64,000 nucleotides of DNA from Mesostigma viride (lineage: Eukaryota; Streptophyta; Mesostigmatophyceae; Mesostigmatales; Mesostigmataceae). How positions within the stretch are numbered: the first letter of the stretch is position 1; each line of letters begins with the position of its first letter. The stretch spans positions 4,178,899 to 4,242,898 of the forward strand of contig RPFO01000026.1 of the NCBI GenBank assembly GCA_009746045.1, given 5' to 3'. Of this stretch, positions 48,801 to 57,442 are shown in pieces. Both the position numbers and the translations under genes were made by a program. The notes beneath the pieces were generated by a model. That model made no database searches and had not been told where the DNA came from. It saw only the letters and a list, made by a program, of their open reading frames with translations.

Positions 48801-51407
48801 CACACAGAGGGCCAGCGGGTTGATGAAATACCCGATCAGGTGCTGCACCTCTGACTTGTTGCGCCCATTCCAGGGCATGCCCACCACCACCTTATCCTGC
48901 CGGCTGCAACGACCCAGCAGAGCAGCCCATAGTGCTGTCAGCACCATCAAAAAAGTTGCACCGTGCTGCGCCCCCACAGCCCTCAGGCTCTGGACCAACC
49001 CCTCATCCAACCTCACATGCACAGAGCCACCTGCAAAGCTCTGCACCTTCGCCCTCGGCTTGTCGGTCGGCAGTTCCAGGAGTTGGGGCGCGCCTGCCAG
49101 CTGGCCCTTCCAGTATGCCAGCTGGGCAGCCATCTCGCCCGTCTCCTCCAACCAACGCCGCTGCCACACCGCATAGTCGCTGTACTGCACAGGTAATGGG
49201 GGCAAGCACAACTCGCCACCTTTCATAATTGACGAGTAGCTGTGGCAGAGCTCACGGATGAGGAGCACCCCTGAGAGGCCATCACTCACCGAATGGTGCA
49301 TGTTCACCATGAGGGCACTGGAGCGGTCACCCCTCTTCACCAGCAGGCAGCGCACCAGGGGCCCTGTGTAGGGGTCGAAAGGTGTCGAGGCCTCCTTGTG
49401 GAGGGAGGCCCACAGCCCTTGGTCGCCATCCCCTGCATCCACCACCTCAAATGGGAGGACAAAGTCATCAGGAGGCACAACCACCTGGACAGCCCCTGGT
49501 GCACCCTGGGAAGCTGCCTGCATTGCTGGCATCGCATAGTAGGTCCGAAGCGCTTCATGTCGTGCCACCACCACCTGCATGCTCCGCCGCAATATGTCGA
49601 CATCCACATGCCCAACCACACTCCACCAGAGTCCCATGTTGTAGGCAGGGCTGGCCGGGTCCAGCTCATGTAATACCAGCATCTGCTCCTGCCCATACGA
49701 CACGGGAGGCAGCACGCCCGTGGGCACGTCTCCATGGAAGGGCTGCAATGGTGGCTCCACCGCATGCGCCCGCGTCACCTGCCTCCCACACGTCATCGCC
49801 GCCGCCAGCTCTGCAACGCTTGGGTTTGCCAACACCGTTGTCACTCGCAGGCCTTCCCCCGCGCCAGGGAACTCGGCCAGTCGCTCCCGCATCTGGTGCA
49901 CCAGTGCCATGGCCATGAGCGAGTTGATGCCATACTCGTGGAAGCTTGCCAGCACGCTCAACGAGGCCACACCCAGCACGTCTTGGCACACAGCCTGCAC
50001 ACGCGCCTCGTACATGCTCCGAGGCGCTACATAATCGCGACCGCCGCTGGTACTCAGATCCACTGGGGGAAGTGCCCTCGCGTCCACCTTGCCCGAGATG
50101 GTCACCGGGAGCCTCTCCAGGGCCACCACCGCCGAGGGAACCATGTAGCTGGGGAGCTTGCGCCGAGCTGCTTCAATCAACGCATCCACCTGGACACTAG
50201 CAGGGACAATGTAGGCCACCAGGCGTTTGCTAGAGGAGACGAGTCCATCACTGTTACAGCCCACATCCTGCAGAACGGCCACCGCCTTGGCCACCCCTGG
50301 GCAGGCCTCCAGCACGCTCTCTACCTCACCCAACTCGATGCGTACGCCGCTCAGTTTCACCTGCCGGTCCAAGCGACCCAAGCATTGCAGCCGGCCATCA
50401 GGCAGCCACCTGGCCAGGTCTCCAGTTCGATACAGCCTGCCCGCCGCAAATGGGTTGTCCAGGAATCTCTCCTTGGTCAGGTCATCCCGGTTGGCATAGC
50501 CCCTCGCCACGCCTGCACCGCCGATGTACAGCTCCCCTGGCACCCCGATGGGTGTCGGTTGAAGGTAGGCATCCAGCACGTAGACCCGCACGTTTGGAAG
50601 AGGGCCACCTATTGAGACTGATTGGTCCTCGGCTGTCATCTGCCCCATGGTGGCAAAGACGCAGGATTCCGTGGGGCCGTAGCCATTGAGGCACCGCCTG
50701 CCCGCTGCCCAGCTGGTCGCCATGTGCAGGGGAACCATCTCTCCACCGATGCAGATGGTGGACAGGCCCGATAAGTGCGCAGGGTTGAGCATGGAGAGGA
50801 CGGAAGGAACGACAAAGGCGCAGGTGGCGCGGCGAAGCGAGTCTTGCGGGTCAGACCCAAGCGGGTGCACGACCAGGGTTCCTCCAGCAGCCAGCGTCCC
50901 AAACACCTCGGCCACCGACGCATCAAAACTGGGATTGGCAAGTTGCAGCACGCGGCTGCTGCCGTCCAGCTGCCACCTGTCAATCAGACAGGCCACCAGG
51001 TTGCACGCGTTGCGGTGCTCCACCATGACACCCTTGGGGCGGCCTGTGGTGCCTGATGTGAAGAGCACATAGGCCAGGTCCATGGGGAACACCTGGCGGT
51101 GAATGACGGGCTTTTGTGTAGGAAGGTAAGGGGCAGAGGCAGGCGTCAGTGGAACCTCCAGCTGCTTCAGGTGGGCGGACGTATCAGCACCCCATGGGGG
51201 TCGCTGGTGCGGGCTCGTGAGGAGGATGCTAACGTTAGCATCCTCCAGCATACCCTGCACACGTTCCGCCGGGTACTCGGGGTCCAGCGGCACGTACGCA
51301 CACCCTGCCTTGAGGATGGCCAGCATACCCACCACCATCTCACACAGCCCTTGAGGCACAGGCCAACCCTGCCACCCACCACCACGCCGGTATCCTGAAT
51401 AATGCAA
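41628..51407 (-). CDS. Non-ribosomal peptide synthetase, intact 3259-codon part, ending in an acyltransferase-3 domain
   Basis: One open frame of 9.78 kb with no intron. Residues are counted from the frame opening at 51407, which lies inside an adenylation domain, not at a true start. Module 2: A domain to about 450 ([11 protein letters not shown] about 114, NGYGPTE about 240, RTGDLARW about 325, GKVDAR about 440), carrier about 486-500 (GINSL). Module 3: C domain with HHSVSDG about 703, A domain ([11 protein letters not shown] about 1192), carrier about 1570. Module 4: C domain with HHSVSDG about 1782, a divergent A domain (FSSGSSGVPKG about 2281, NLYGSTETCGD about 2425) and a classical carrier (FFNIGGNSL about 2732). 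A Ser/Ala linker and a multi-helix membrane domain (about 2850-3259) follow. No thioesterase, reductase or epimerase is seen. The true protein continues upstream. Confidence 0.93.
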   Translation of the reverse strand: MHYSGYRRGGGWQGWPVPQGLCEMVVGMLAILKAGCAYVPLDPEYPAERVQGMLEDANVSILLTSPHQRPPWGADTSAHLKQLEVPLTPASAPYLPTQKPVIHRQVFPMDLAYVLFTSGTTGRPKGVMVEHRNACNLVACLIDRWQLDGSSRVLQLANPSFDASVAEVFGTLAAGGTLVVHPLGSDPQDSLRRATCAFVVPSVLSMLNPAHLSGLSTICIGGEMVPLHMATSWAAGRRCLNGYGPTESCVFATMGQMTAEDQSVSIGGPLPNVRVYVLDAYLQPTPIGVPGELYIGGAGVARGYANRDDLTKERFLDNPFAAGRLYRTGDLARWLPDGRLQCLGRLDRQVKLSGVRIELGEVESVLEACPGVAKAVAVLQDVGCNSDGLVSSSKRLVAYIVPASVQVDALIEAARRKLPSYMVPSAVVALERLPVTISGKVDARALPPVDLSTSGGRDYVAPRSMYEARVQAVCQDVLGVASLSVLASFHEYGINSLMAMALVHQMRERLAEFPGAGEGLRVTTVLANPSVAELAAAMTCGRQVTRAHAVEPPLQPFHGDVPTGVLPPVSYGQEQMLVLHELDPASPAYNMGLWWSVVGHVDVDILRRSMQVVVARHEALRTYYAMPAMQAASQGAPGAVQVVVPPDDFVLPFEVVDAGDGDQGLWASLHKEASTPFDPYTGPLVRCLLVKRGDRSSALMVNMHHSVSDGLSGVLLIRELCHSYSSIMKGGELCLPPLPVQYSDYAVWQRRWLEETGEMAAQLAYWKGQLAGAPQLLELPTDKPRAKVQSFAGGSVHVRLDEGLVQSLRAVGAQHGATFLMVLTALWAALLGRCSRQDKVVVGMPWNGRNKSEVQHLIGYFINPLALCVDVDSALPFSRMVQHVRDVVLAAMEHADAPFHKVVEAVGSNGVVGHNPIFQSMVVPSDFTDGNPLPLGPDCLLHPQFVQQGSSTSKMDVSLVLTGDPGSADQLLLLEYRTDLWCEASMQRLGQQLVCLASSAVASPDTPVGRLPMMTEAERRRVVEDWNATDTAFACAGKCLHELFDEQASRTPDHVAVETETEQVSYHELQQRADALARIIRDAGVVVGGRVGLCMKGCAEMVVGMLAILKAGCAYVPLDPEYPAERVQGMVEDADISLLLTSPCQQPPWGADMFANVMLLEVPATSCCVSSPGLPVTRPAASFRVSPADLAYVIFTSGTTGRPKGVMVEHRSACNLVACVIDRWQLDDSSRVLQLTSPSFDMSVSEIFGTLCCGGALVTCRPHDNLHERLHLASFARFTPSLLATLDPTHFPRLAALVSGGERLPLDLMRRWAAGRRLYNSYGPTECTGSATMEPMDASDDIIAIGRPLPNVRIYVLDRYLQPVPMGVPGELCIGGMGVARGYIKQPELTRERFLDNPLGAGRLYRTGDLARWLPDGRLQCLGRLDRQVKLHGFRIELGEVESILEACPGVAKAVAILQDMAGHTDGHVTASKLLVAYVVPASVQVDALMDAARRKLPSYMVPSAVVALERFPVTVSGKVDARALPPVDLSSSRVRQYVAPRNVYEARVQAVCQDVLGVASLSVLASFHEFGINSLMAMALVHQMRERLAELPGAGEGLRVTTVLANPSVAELAAVMARGRQVTWEHAVELPMQSLRGDMATGMLPPISYGQEQMLALHELDPASPAYNMGLWWSVVGHVDVDILRRSMQVVVGRHEALRTHYAMPAMQAASQGVPVAVQVVVPPDDFVLPFEVMDAGDDDQGLWASLHKEASTPFDPYTGPLVRCLLVQRGDHSSALMVNMHHSVSDGLSGVLLMRELCHIYSSIKKGDIAWLPPLPVQYSDYAVWQRRWLEDSGEMAAQLAYWKGLLSDAPSLLELPTDKPRPRFQSLKGDYSEFSLEKAVVQALKKLAQECGATLFMVMLTLWAALLGRCSRQDKVVVGTPWNGRNKPEVQHLVGYFINPLALCVDVDSTLPFSRMVQHVRDVVLSAMEHADAPFHKVVEAVGATGSVSGNPIFQAMIMPNEVAGMSEMALGSDARVLPGRRVYRHGSSKVDVTLVLFDEAQTGNLTLLLEYRTDLWCEASMQRLGQQLVCLASSAVASPETPVGRLPMMTEAERAQLVESSQLHRWLQTPPSPLTLCDLWDCQVATRPADTAARCQEAALSFAELEDAAVMVSAVLAASGVGAEARVAIVMERSLLMLAAMLGVLKAGACYVSLDPANPPAYLASLLDVASVKALLWDHAVAGRLQGMVGLEQTACFIVDNLVADARSPSSTRGKWGPNQQTPTGPAIHADNAAVCLFSSGSSGVPKGVELTHRALVAKLEGYWAACPFAPDEACLARTTVSFVDHTLEILGSLLHGVPVVLATAQEARDPLSLLHVAVSAHVTRLVVVPSLLQAMLADTKEEEGATWRKGPLSLVISSGEALPLSLAQAFLAAAGDRCQLVNLYGSTETCGDATWAPVTRAMVAAGHVTVGRPLLRAVTLVLDDHGQLAPLGVPGELCVGGGVVARGYLHQPELTTSRFTHIPVADLLGTGAAGLPPSGLPQHPPIGRLTPSSTDTADGKTSRSSLLLYRTGDLARLLPCGDLALMGRLDHQVKVRGVRLELGFVEQAMARLPGVAAAGAVLVPATQQGLVDAPGHDTLMAVVSPRRLLPEALLAALGQQLPQYALPARILCVDELPRLISGKLDRRKLLAMAAAEMAEMRRVGTGGGGREASHAAVRMDPLEAKLAALWGKVLRLPSVSVFDDFFNIGGNSLVAVQMQRELARELARDPALAPLASGSQSLSVFSHRTISSMAAEAARALGRTAGRGASGASDDGRAFTGAAAAASLIFRPRSLFARLLGPASSSSGAEPATSGEEHVQSGVLEVVTSNLRFLWSFSVVMLHFGHCGGQNLRCFQNTPLAGLWAPHDNTSLANFVPRAFQGGVLGLSILSGMGAASGGMRPSLRTPLLAIMLALLMEFGVSRAFDDLVRSSKQERFSTTAHLWGLWALAFNQLLLWLCVGIWRGHNHREGPRHQKGGVVLLLLAAGTVQFLLPMLFALLWPPASAAGVHGMWFGPWGMHQLGWEPLGPRILTSALPFAIGYAYNSQITRMVHTVRSHVWLRVVLAAIFVQLTVRSTFFPDILSGLDLRSSEAARFATVADVMATWELGSWWREWPLRVLGYMGALAEDMGMAFSMLAIMPALDGMVTRFGRASLPIYLFHPHVLRLMEPFSFWLLRQVSSNMPLTVTLEVLLPLSFTVCLCLAFSAMQRRGLGVGKTVLGLSIVLHVLKRALV

Positions 51408-54400
51408 GCCAAGGCGTCCGCCCTTTGCTGCAGCTCACAGTAGCTCACTTGCTCAGTCTCCGTCTCAACCGCCACGTGGTCCGGCGTGCGAGACGCCTGC
51501 TCGTCAAACAGCTCGTGCAAGCACTTGCCAGCACAAGCAAAGGCCGTGTCCGTAGCGTTCCATTCCTCCACCACCCGCCTGCGCTCCGCCTCGGTCATCA
51601 TCGGCAGGCGGCCCACCGGCGTCTCGGGGGATGCCACAGCGCTGCTGGCCAGGCACACCAGCTGCTGGCCCAGCCGCTGCATGCTGGCCTCACACCACAG
51701 GTCCGTCCGGTACTCGAGCAGAAGCAGCTGGTCAGCAGAGCCAGGGTCTCCAGTGAGCACCAAGGAGACATCCATCTTTGAGGTGGAGCTGCCTTGCTGG
51801 ACAAATTGAGGGTGTAGCAGGCAGTCGGGACCCAAGGGCAAGGGGTTTCCATCCGCAAAATCGCTGGGCACCACCATGGATTGGAAGATGGGGTTGTGGC
51901 CAACCACCCCGTTTGAACCAACAGCCTCCACCACCTTCTGGAAGGGCGCGTCCGCATGCTCCATGGCGGTCAGGACCACATCGCGCACATGCTGCACCAT
52001 GCGGGAGAAGGGCAGTGCGCTGTCCACATCCACACAGAGGGCCAGCGGGTTGATGAAATACCCGATCAGGTGCTGCACCTCTGACTTGTTGCGCCCATTC
52101 CAGGGCATGCCCACCACCACCTTATCCTGCCGGCTGCAACGACCCAGCAGAGCAGCCCAATGCTGTCAGCACCATCAAAAAAGTTGCACCGTGCTGCGCC
52201 CCCACAGCCCTCAGGCGCTGGACCAACCCCTCATCCAACCTCACATGCACAGAGCCACCTGCAAAGCTCTGCACCTTCGCCCTCGGCTTGTCGGTCGGCA
52301 GTTCCAGGAGTTGGGGCGCGCCTGCCAGCTGGCCCTTCCAATATGCCAGCTGGGTAGCCATCTCGCCCGTCTCCTCCAACCAACGCCGCTGCCACACCGC
52401 ATAGTCGCTGTACTGCACAGGTAATGGGGGCAAGCACAACTCGCCACCTTTCATAATTGACGAGTAGCTGTGGCAGAGCTCACGGATGAGGAGCACCCCT
52501 GAGAGGCCATCACTCACCGAATGGTGCATGTTCACCATGAGGGCACTGGAGCGGTCACCCCTCTTTACCAGCAGGCAGCGCACCAGGGGCCCTGTGTAGG
52601 GGTTGAAGGCGTCGAGGCCTCCTTGTGGAGTGAGGCCCACAGCCCTTGGTCGCCATCTCCTGCATCCACCACCTCAAACGGGAGGACAAAGTCATCAGGA
52701 GGCACAACCACCTGGACAGCCCCTGGTGCACCCTGGGAAGCTGCCTGCATTGCTGGCATCGCATAATGGGTCCGAAGCGCTTCATGTCGTGCCACCACCA
52801 CCTGCATGCTCCGCCGCAATATGTCGACATCCACATGCCCAACCACACTCCACCAGAGTCCCATGTTGTAGGCAGGGCTGGCCGGGTCCAGCTCATGTAA
52901 TACCAGCATCTGCTCCTGCCCATACGACACGGGAGGCAGCACGCCCGTGGGCACGTCTCCATGGAAGGGCTGCAATGGTGGCTCCACCGCATGCGCCCGC
53001 GTCACCTGCCTCCCACACGTCATCGCCGCCGCCAGCTCTGCAACGCTTGGGTTTGACAACACCGTGGTCACCCGCAGGCCTTCCCCCGCGCCTGGGCACT
53101 CAGCCAGTCGCTCCCGCATCTGGTGCACGAGTGCCATGGCCATCAGCGAGTTGCCAACTCGTGGAAACTTGCCAGCACGCTCAGCGACGCCACACCCAGC
53201 ACGTCTTGGCACACCGCCTGCACACGCGCCTCGTACATGCTCCGAGGCGCTACATAATCGCGACCGCCGCTGGTACTCAGATCCACTGGGGGAAGTGCCC
53301 TCGCGTCCACCTTGCCCGAGATGGTCACCGGAGCCTCTCCAGGGCCACCACCGCCGAGGGAACCATGTAGCTGGGGAGCGTGCGCCGAGCTGCTTCCATC
53401 AACGCATCCACCTGGACACTAGCAGGGACAATGTAGGCCACCAGGCGTTTGCTAGAGGAGACGAGCCATCACTGTTACAGCCCACATCCTGCAGAACGGC
53501 CACCGCCTTGGCCACCCCTGGGCAGGCCTCCAGCACGCTCTCTACCTCACCCAACTCGATGCGTACGCCGCTCAGTTTCACCTGCCGGTCCAAGCGACCC
53601 AAGCATTGCAGCCGGCCATCAGGCAGCCACCTGGCCAGGTCTCCAGTTCGATACAGCCTGCCCGCCGCAAATGGGTTGTCCAGGAATCTCTCCTTGGTCA
53701 GGTCATGCCGGTTGGCGTAGCCCCTCGCCACGCCTGCACCGCCGATGTACAGCTCCCCTGGCACCCCAATGGGTGTCGGTTGAAGGTAGGCATCCAGCAC
53801 ATAGACCCGCACGTTTGGAAGAGGGCCACCTATTGAGACTGATTGGTCCTCGGCTGTCATCTGCCCCATCGTGGCAAAACGCAGGATTCCGTGGGGCCGT
53901 AGCCGTTGAGACCGCCTGCCCGCTGCCCAGCTGGTTGCCATGTGCAGGGGCACCATCTCTCCACCAATGCAGATGGTGGAGAGGCCCGAAGTGCGCAGGG
54001 TTGAACATGGAGAGGACGGAAGGAACGACAAAGGCACAGGTGACGCGGCGAAGCGAGTCTTGCGGGTCAGACCCAAGCGGGTGCACGACTAGGGTCCTCC
54101 AGCAGCAAGTGTCCCGAACACCTCGGCCACCGACGCATCAAAGCTGGGATTGGCAAGTTGCAGCACGCGGCTGCTGCCGTCCAGCTGCCACCTGTCAATC
54201 AGACAGGCCACCAGGTTGCACGCGTTGCGGTGCTCCACCATGACACCCTTGGGGCGGCCTGTGGTGCCTGATGTGAAGAGCACATAGGCCAGGTCCATGG
54301 GGAACACCTGGCGGTGAATGACGGGCTTTTGTGTAGGAAAGTAAGGGGCATAGGCAGGCGTCAGTGGAACCTCCAGCTGCTTCAGGTGGCGGACGTATCA

Positions 54401-56290
54401 GCACCCCATGGGGGTCGCTGGTGCGGGCTCGTGAGGAGGATGCTAACGTTAGCATCCTCCAGCATACCCTGCACACGTTCCGCCGGGTAGTCGGGGTCCA
54501 GCGGCACGTACGCACACCCTGCCTTGAGGATGGCCAGCATACCCACCACCATCTCCACACAGCCCTTGAGGCACAGGCCAACCCTGCCACCCACCACCAC
54601 GCCGGTATCCTGAATAATGCAAGCCAAGGCGTCCGCCCTTTGCTGCAGCTCACAGTAGCTCACTTGCTCAGTCTCCGTCTCAACCGCCACGTGGTCCGGC
54701 GTGCGAGACGCCTGCTCGTCAAACAGCTCGTGCAAGCACTTGCCAGCACAAGCAAAGGCCGTGTCCGTAGCGTTCCATTCCTCCACCACCCGCCTGCGCT
54801 CCGCCTCGGTCATCATCGGCAGGCGGCCCACCGGCGTCTCGGGGGATGCCACAGCGCTGCTGGCCAGGCACACCAGCTGCTGGCCCAGCCGCTGCATGCT
54901 GGCCTCACACCACAGGTCCGTCCGGTACTCGAGCAGAAGCAGCTGGTCAGCAGAGCCAGGGTCTCCAGTGAGCACCAAGGAGACATCCATCTTTGAGGTG
55001 GAGCTGCCTTGCTGGACAAATTGAGGGTGTAGCAGGCAGTCGGGACCCAAGGGCAAGGGGTTTCCATCCGCAAAATCGCTGGGCACCACCATGGATTGGA
55101 AGATGGGGTTGTGGCCAACCACCCCGTTTGAACCAACAGCCTCCACCACCTTCTGGAAGGGCGCGTCCGCATGCTCCATGGCGGTCAGGACCACATCGCG
55201 CACATGCTGCACCATGCGGGAGAAGGGCAGTGCGCTGTCCACATCCACACAGAGGGCCAGCGGGTTGATGAAATACCCGATCAGGTGCTGCACCTCTGAC
55301 TTGTTGCGCCCATTCCAGGGTGCCCACCACCACCTTATCCTGCCGGCTGCAACGACCCAGCAGAGCAGCCCACAATGCTGTCAGCACCATCAAAAAAGTT
55401 GCACCGTGCTGCGCCCCCACAGCCCTCAGGCGCTGGACCAACCCCTCATCCAACCTCACATGCACAGAGCCACCTGCAAAGCTCTGCACCTTCGCCCTCG
55501 GCTTGTCGGTCGGCAGTTCCAGGAGTTGGGGCGCGCCTGCCAGCTGGCCCTTCCAATATGCCAGCTGGGTAGCCATCTCGCCCGTCTCCTCCAACCAACG
55601 CCGCTGCCACACCGCATAGTCGCTGTACTGCACAGGTAATGGGGGCAAGCACAACTCGCCACCTTTCATAATTGACGAGTAGCTGTGGCAGAGCTCACGG
55701 ATGAGGAGCACCCCTGAGAGGCCATCACTCACCGAATGGTGCATGTTCACCATGAGGGCACTGGAGCGGTCACCCCTCTTCACCAGCAGGCAGCGCACCA
55801 GGGGCCCTGTGTAGGGGTTGAAGGGTCGAGGCCTCCTTGTGGAGTGAGGCCCACAGCCCTTGGTCGCCATCCCTGCATCCACCACCTCAAACGGGAGGAC
55901 AAAGTCATCAGGAGGCACAACCACCTGGACAGCCCCTGGTGCACCCTGGGAAGCTGCCTGCATTGCTGGCATCGCATAATGGGTCCGAAGCGCTTCATGT
56001 CGTGCCACCACCACCTGCATGCTCCGCCGCAATATGTCGACATCCACATGCCCAACCACACTCCACCAGAGTCCCATGTTGTAGGCAGGGCTGGCCGGGT
56101 CCAGATCGCGTAATGCCAGCATCTGCTCCTGCCCATACGACACGGGAGGAAGCGCGCCCGTGGGCTTGTCTCCATGGAAGGGCTGCAATGGTGGCTCCAC
56201 CGCATGCGCCCGCGTCACCTGCCTCCCACACGTCATCGCCGCCGCCAGCTCTGCAACGCTTGGGTTTGACAACACCGTGGCCATCCGCAG
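51354..56290 (-). pseudogene. Upstream NRPS modules 1 and 2 (5' part), frame-broken as written
   Basis: Continues the NRPS without a gap. Module 2: start of the A domain (51600-51354) and C domain (52960-51650, HHSVSDG). Module 1: carrier (about 53200-53050), A domain (54800-53320: [11 protein letters not shown] at about 54270, RTGDLARW at about 53650) and C domain (56175-54870). The first block is a carrier tail (GEGLRMATVLSNPSVAEL). Frames break at about 14 places, each a loss of 1-4 bases relative to the sister modules, e.g. near 51354, 52158, 53152, 53331, 53463, 53877, 53909, 53988, 54090, 54388, 55319, 55824 and 55870. The period between modules is about 3.2 kb. It may be a true pseudogenised duplication or unpolished assembly; no start codon is identifiable. 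Confidence 0.8.
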
Positions 56291-57442
56291 GCCTTCCCCC
56301 AACAGGCAGCTGGCATAGTTATGGATACGGCGGGAGACAGAGGGGCCGCCGGCGCCAGGCCGGGTGATCAGGAGAAATGCACGGTTTAAACGGAGAACGT
56401 TGCTCCCGCTGTTGCTGCGGATAGGCCGAGCCCCATCCAACGTGGCTGCTGCCCAACTCGTTTAACAGAGGAGTGCTCCCCACTCACTGTGGAGTACAGC
56501 TAGATTCTACTAATCTCTTGTATCTATACTATGATCTACTGCATTTTACTTATTTGCCGCCGTACACAGACCTTTGCTGCCGATGCAGTAACATTCGGCA
56601 CCCTGTTAATGTGACCGCCAGCAACCAAACTGAACGGCTGCTGGCGAGGCGAGTGCATGGTTCGAGCCTATAACATAAGTATGATCTGTGACGGTATACT
56701 GACAATGGCCTACTCAACGACAAGTAAGAGCCAGTCAGCTGCACGGCGCCGCATGATCTGGTCGCTTTCCCCCATCCCTACTGACGACCGACATTAAAAC
56801 CGGAGAAAACTGGGAGCTCCATCCCGCCGGCCACTTGGACGACGGCTGTAAAGAATGCCCTGGGGGTTCCCTCCTTCCCCAAATCTAAACGACAGATCGT
56901 GTTTTGGTAGGAGCAAAGTGCACGCTCCCATCCAAAATCGGGACGACGGTATCGGCCTCGGAACAGCCACTTTGACTGGTGGGGCAACCCTCCTTTTCAG
57001 AGAGCATTGTCACGTACCCAACATGGTAAACAGCGAAACAATAGCAAACTCGCAGGTTATTACCCCACGATCGACTGCGTGGGCACTCAACCAAGGTCCA
57101 GGTACATCCTTTGACCACACGCCAAATTTGCTACCAAGTGTCACCAGAATCGCAGCACACACTCAGTCACTCAGTCAGTCAGTTGGATCCACTGTTGACT
57201 TGGGCGAAATGGGTTTTAAAAGTCGAGACCCAAAAAATGAAGTCGGAGTAAAATGGGCCCAGTCCTGCGAATGCCAGGCGACAACCCTGGCAGTGCTGCG
57301 CATTATGCCAGGAGTTTTGCAATCGTGGTGGCCCTTCAAATTTACCAATTTTACGGCCAAATTAATAAGCGTTATTTTTAAGACCTTATAATTTGCCAAT
57401 TTTACGTTTTTTTTACAGCGCGATACATCGCGTTGTAGGTTT
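56291..57442. other. No recognisable gene; NRPS repeat breakpoint at left
   Basis: NRPS similarity ends abruptly inside the carrier domain at about 56290-56300 on the GEGL codons. To the right I see no convincing exon. Any NRPS start exon should lie here or farther right. Confidence 0.5.

Noticed and set aside
41652-56367. Many plus-strand frames opposite the NRPS
   Set aside because: Shadows of the GC-rich minus-strand coding sequence; they repeat with the module period and match no family motif.
56640-56680. Possible tRNA B box (GGTTCGAGCC)
   Set aside because: No A box at the right distance and no foldable acceptor or anticodon stem around it.
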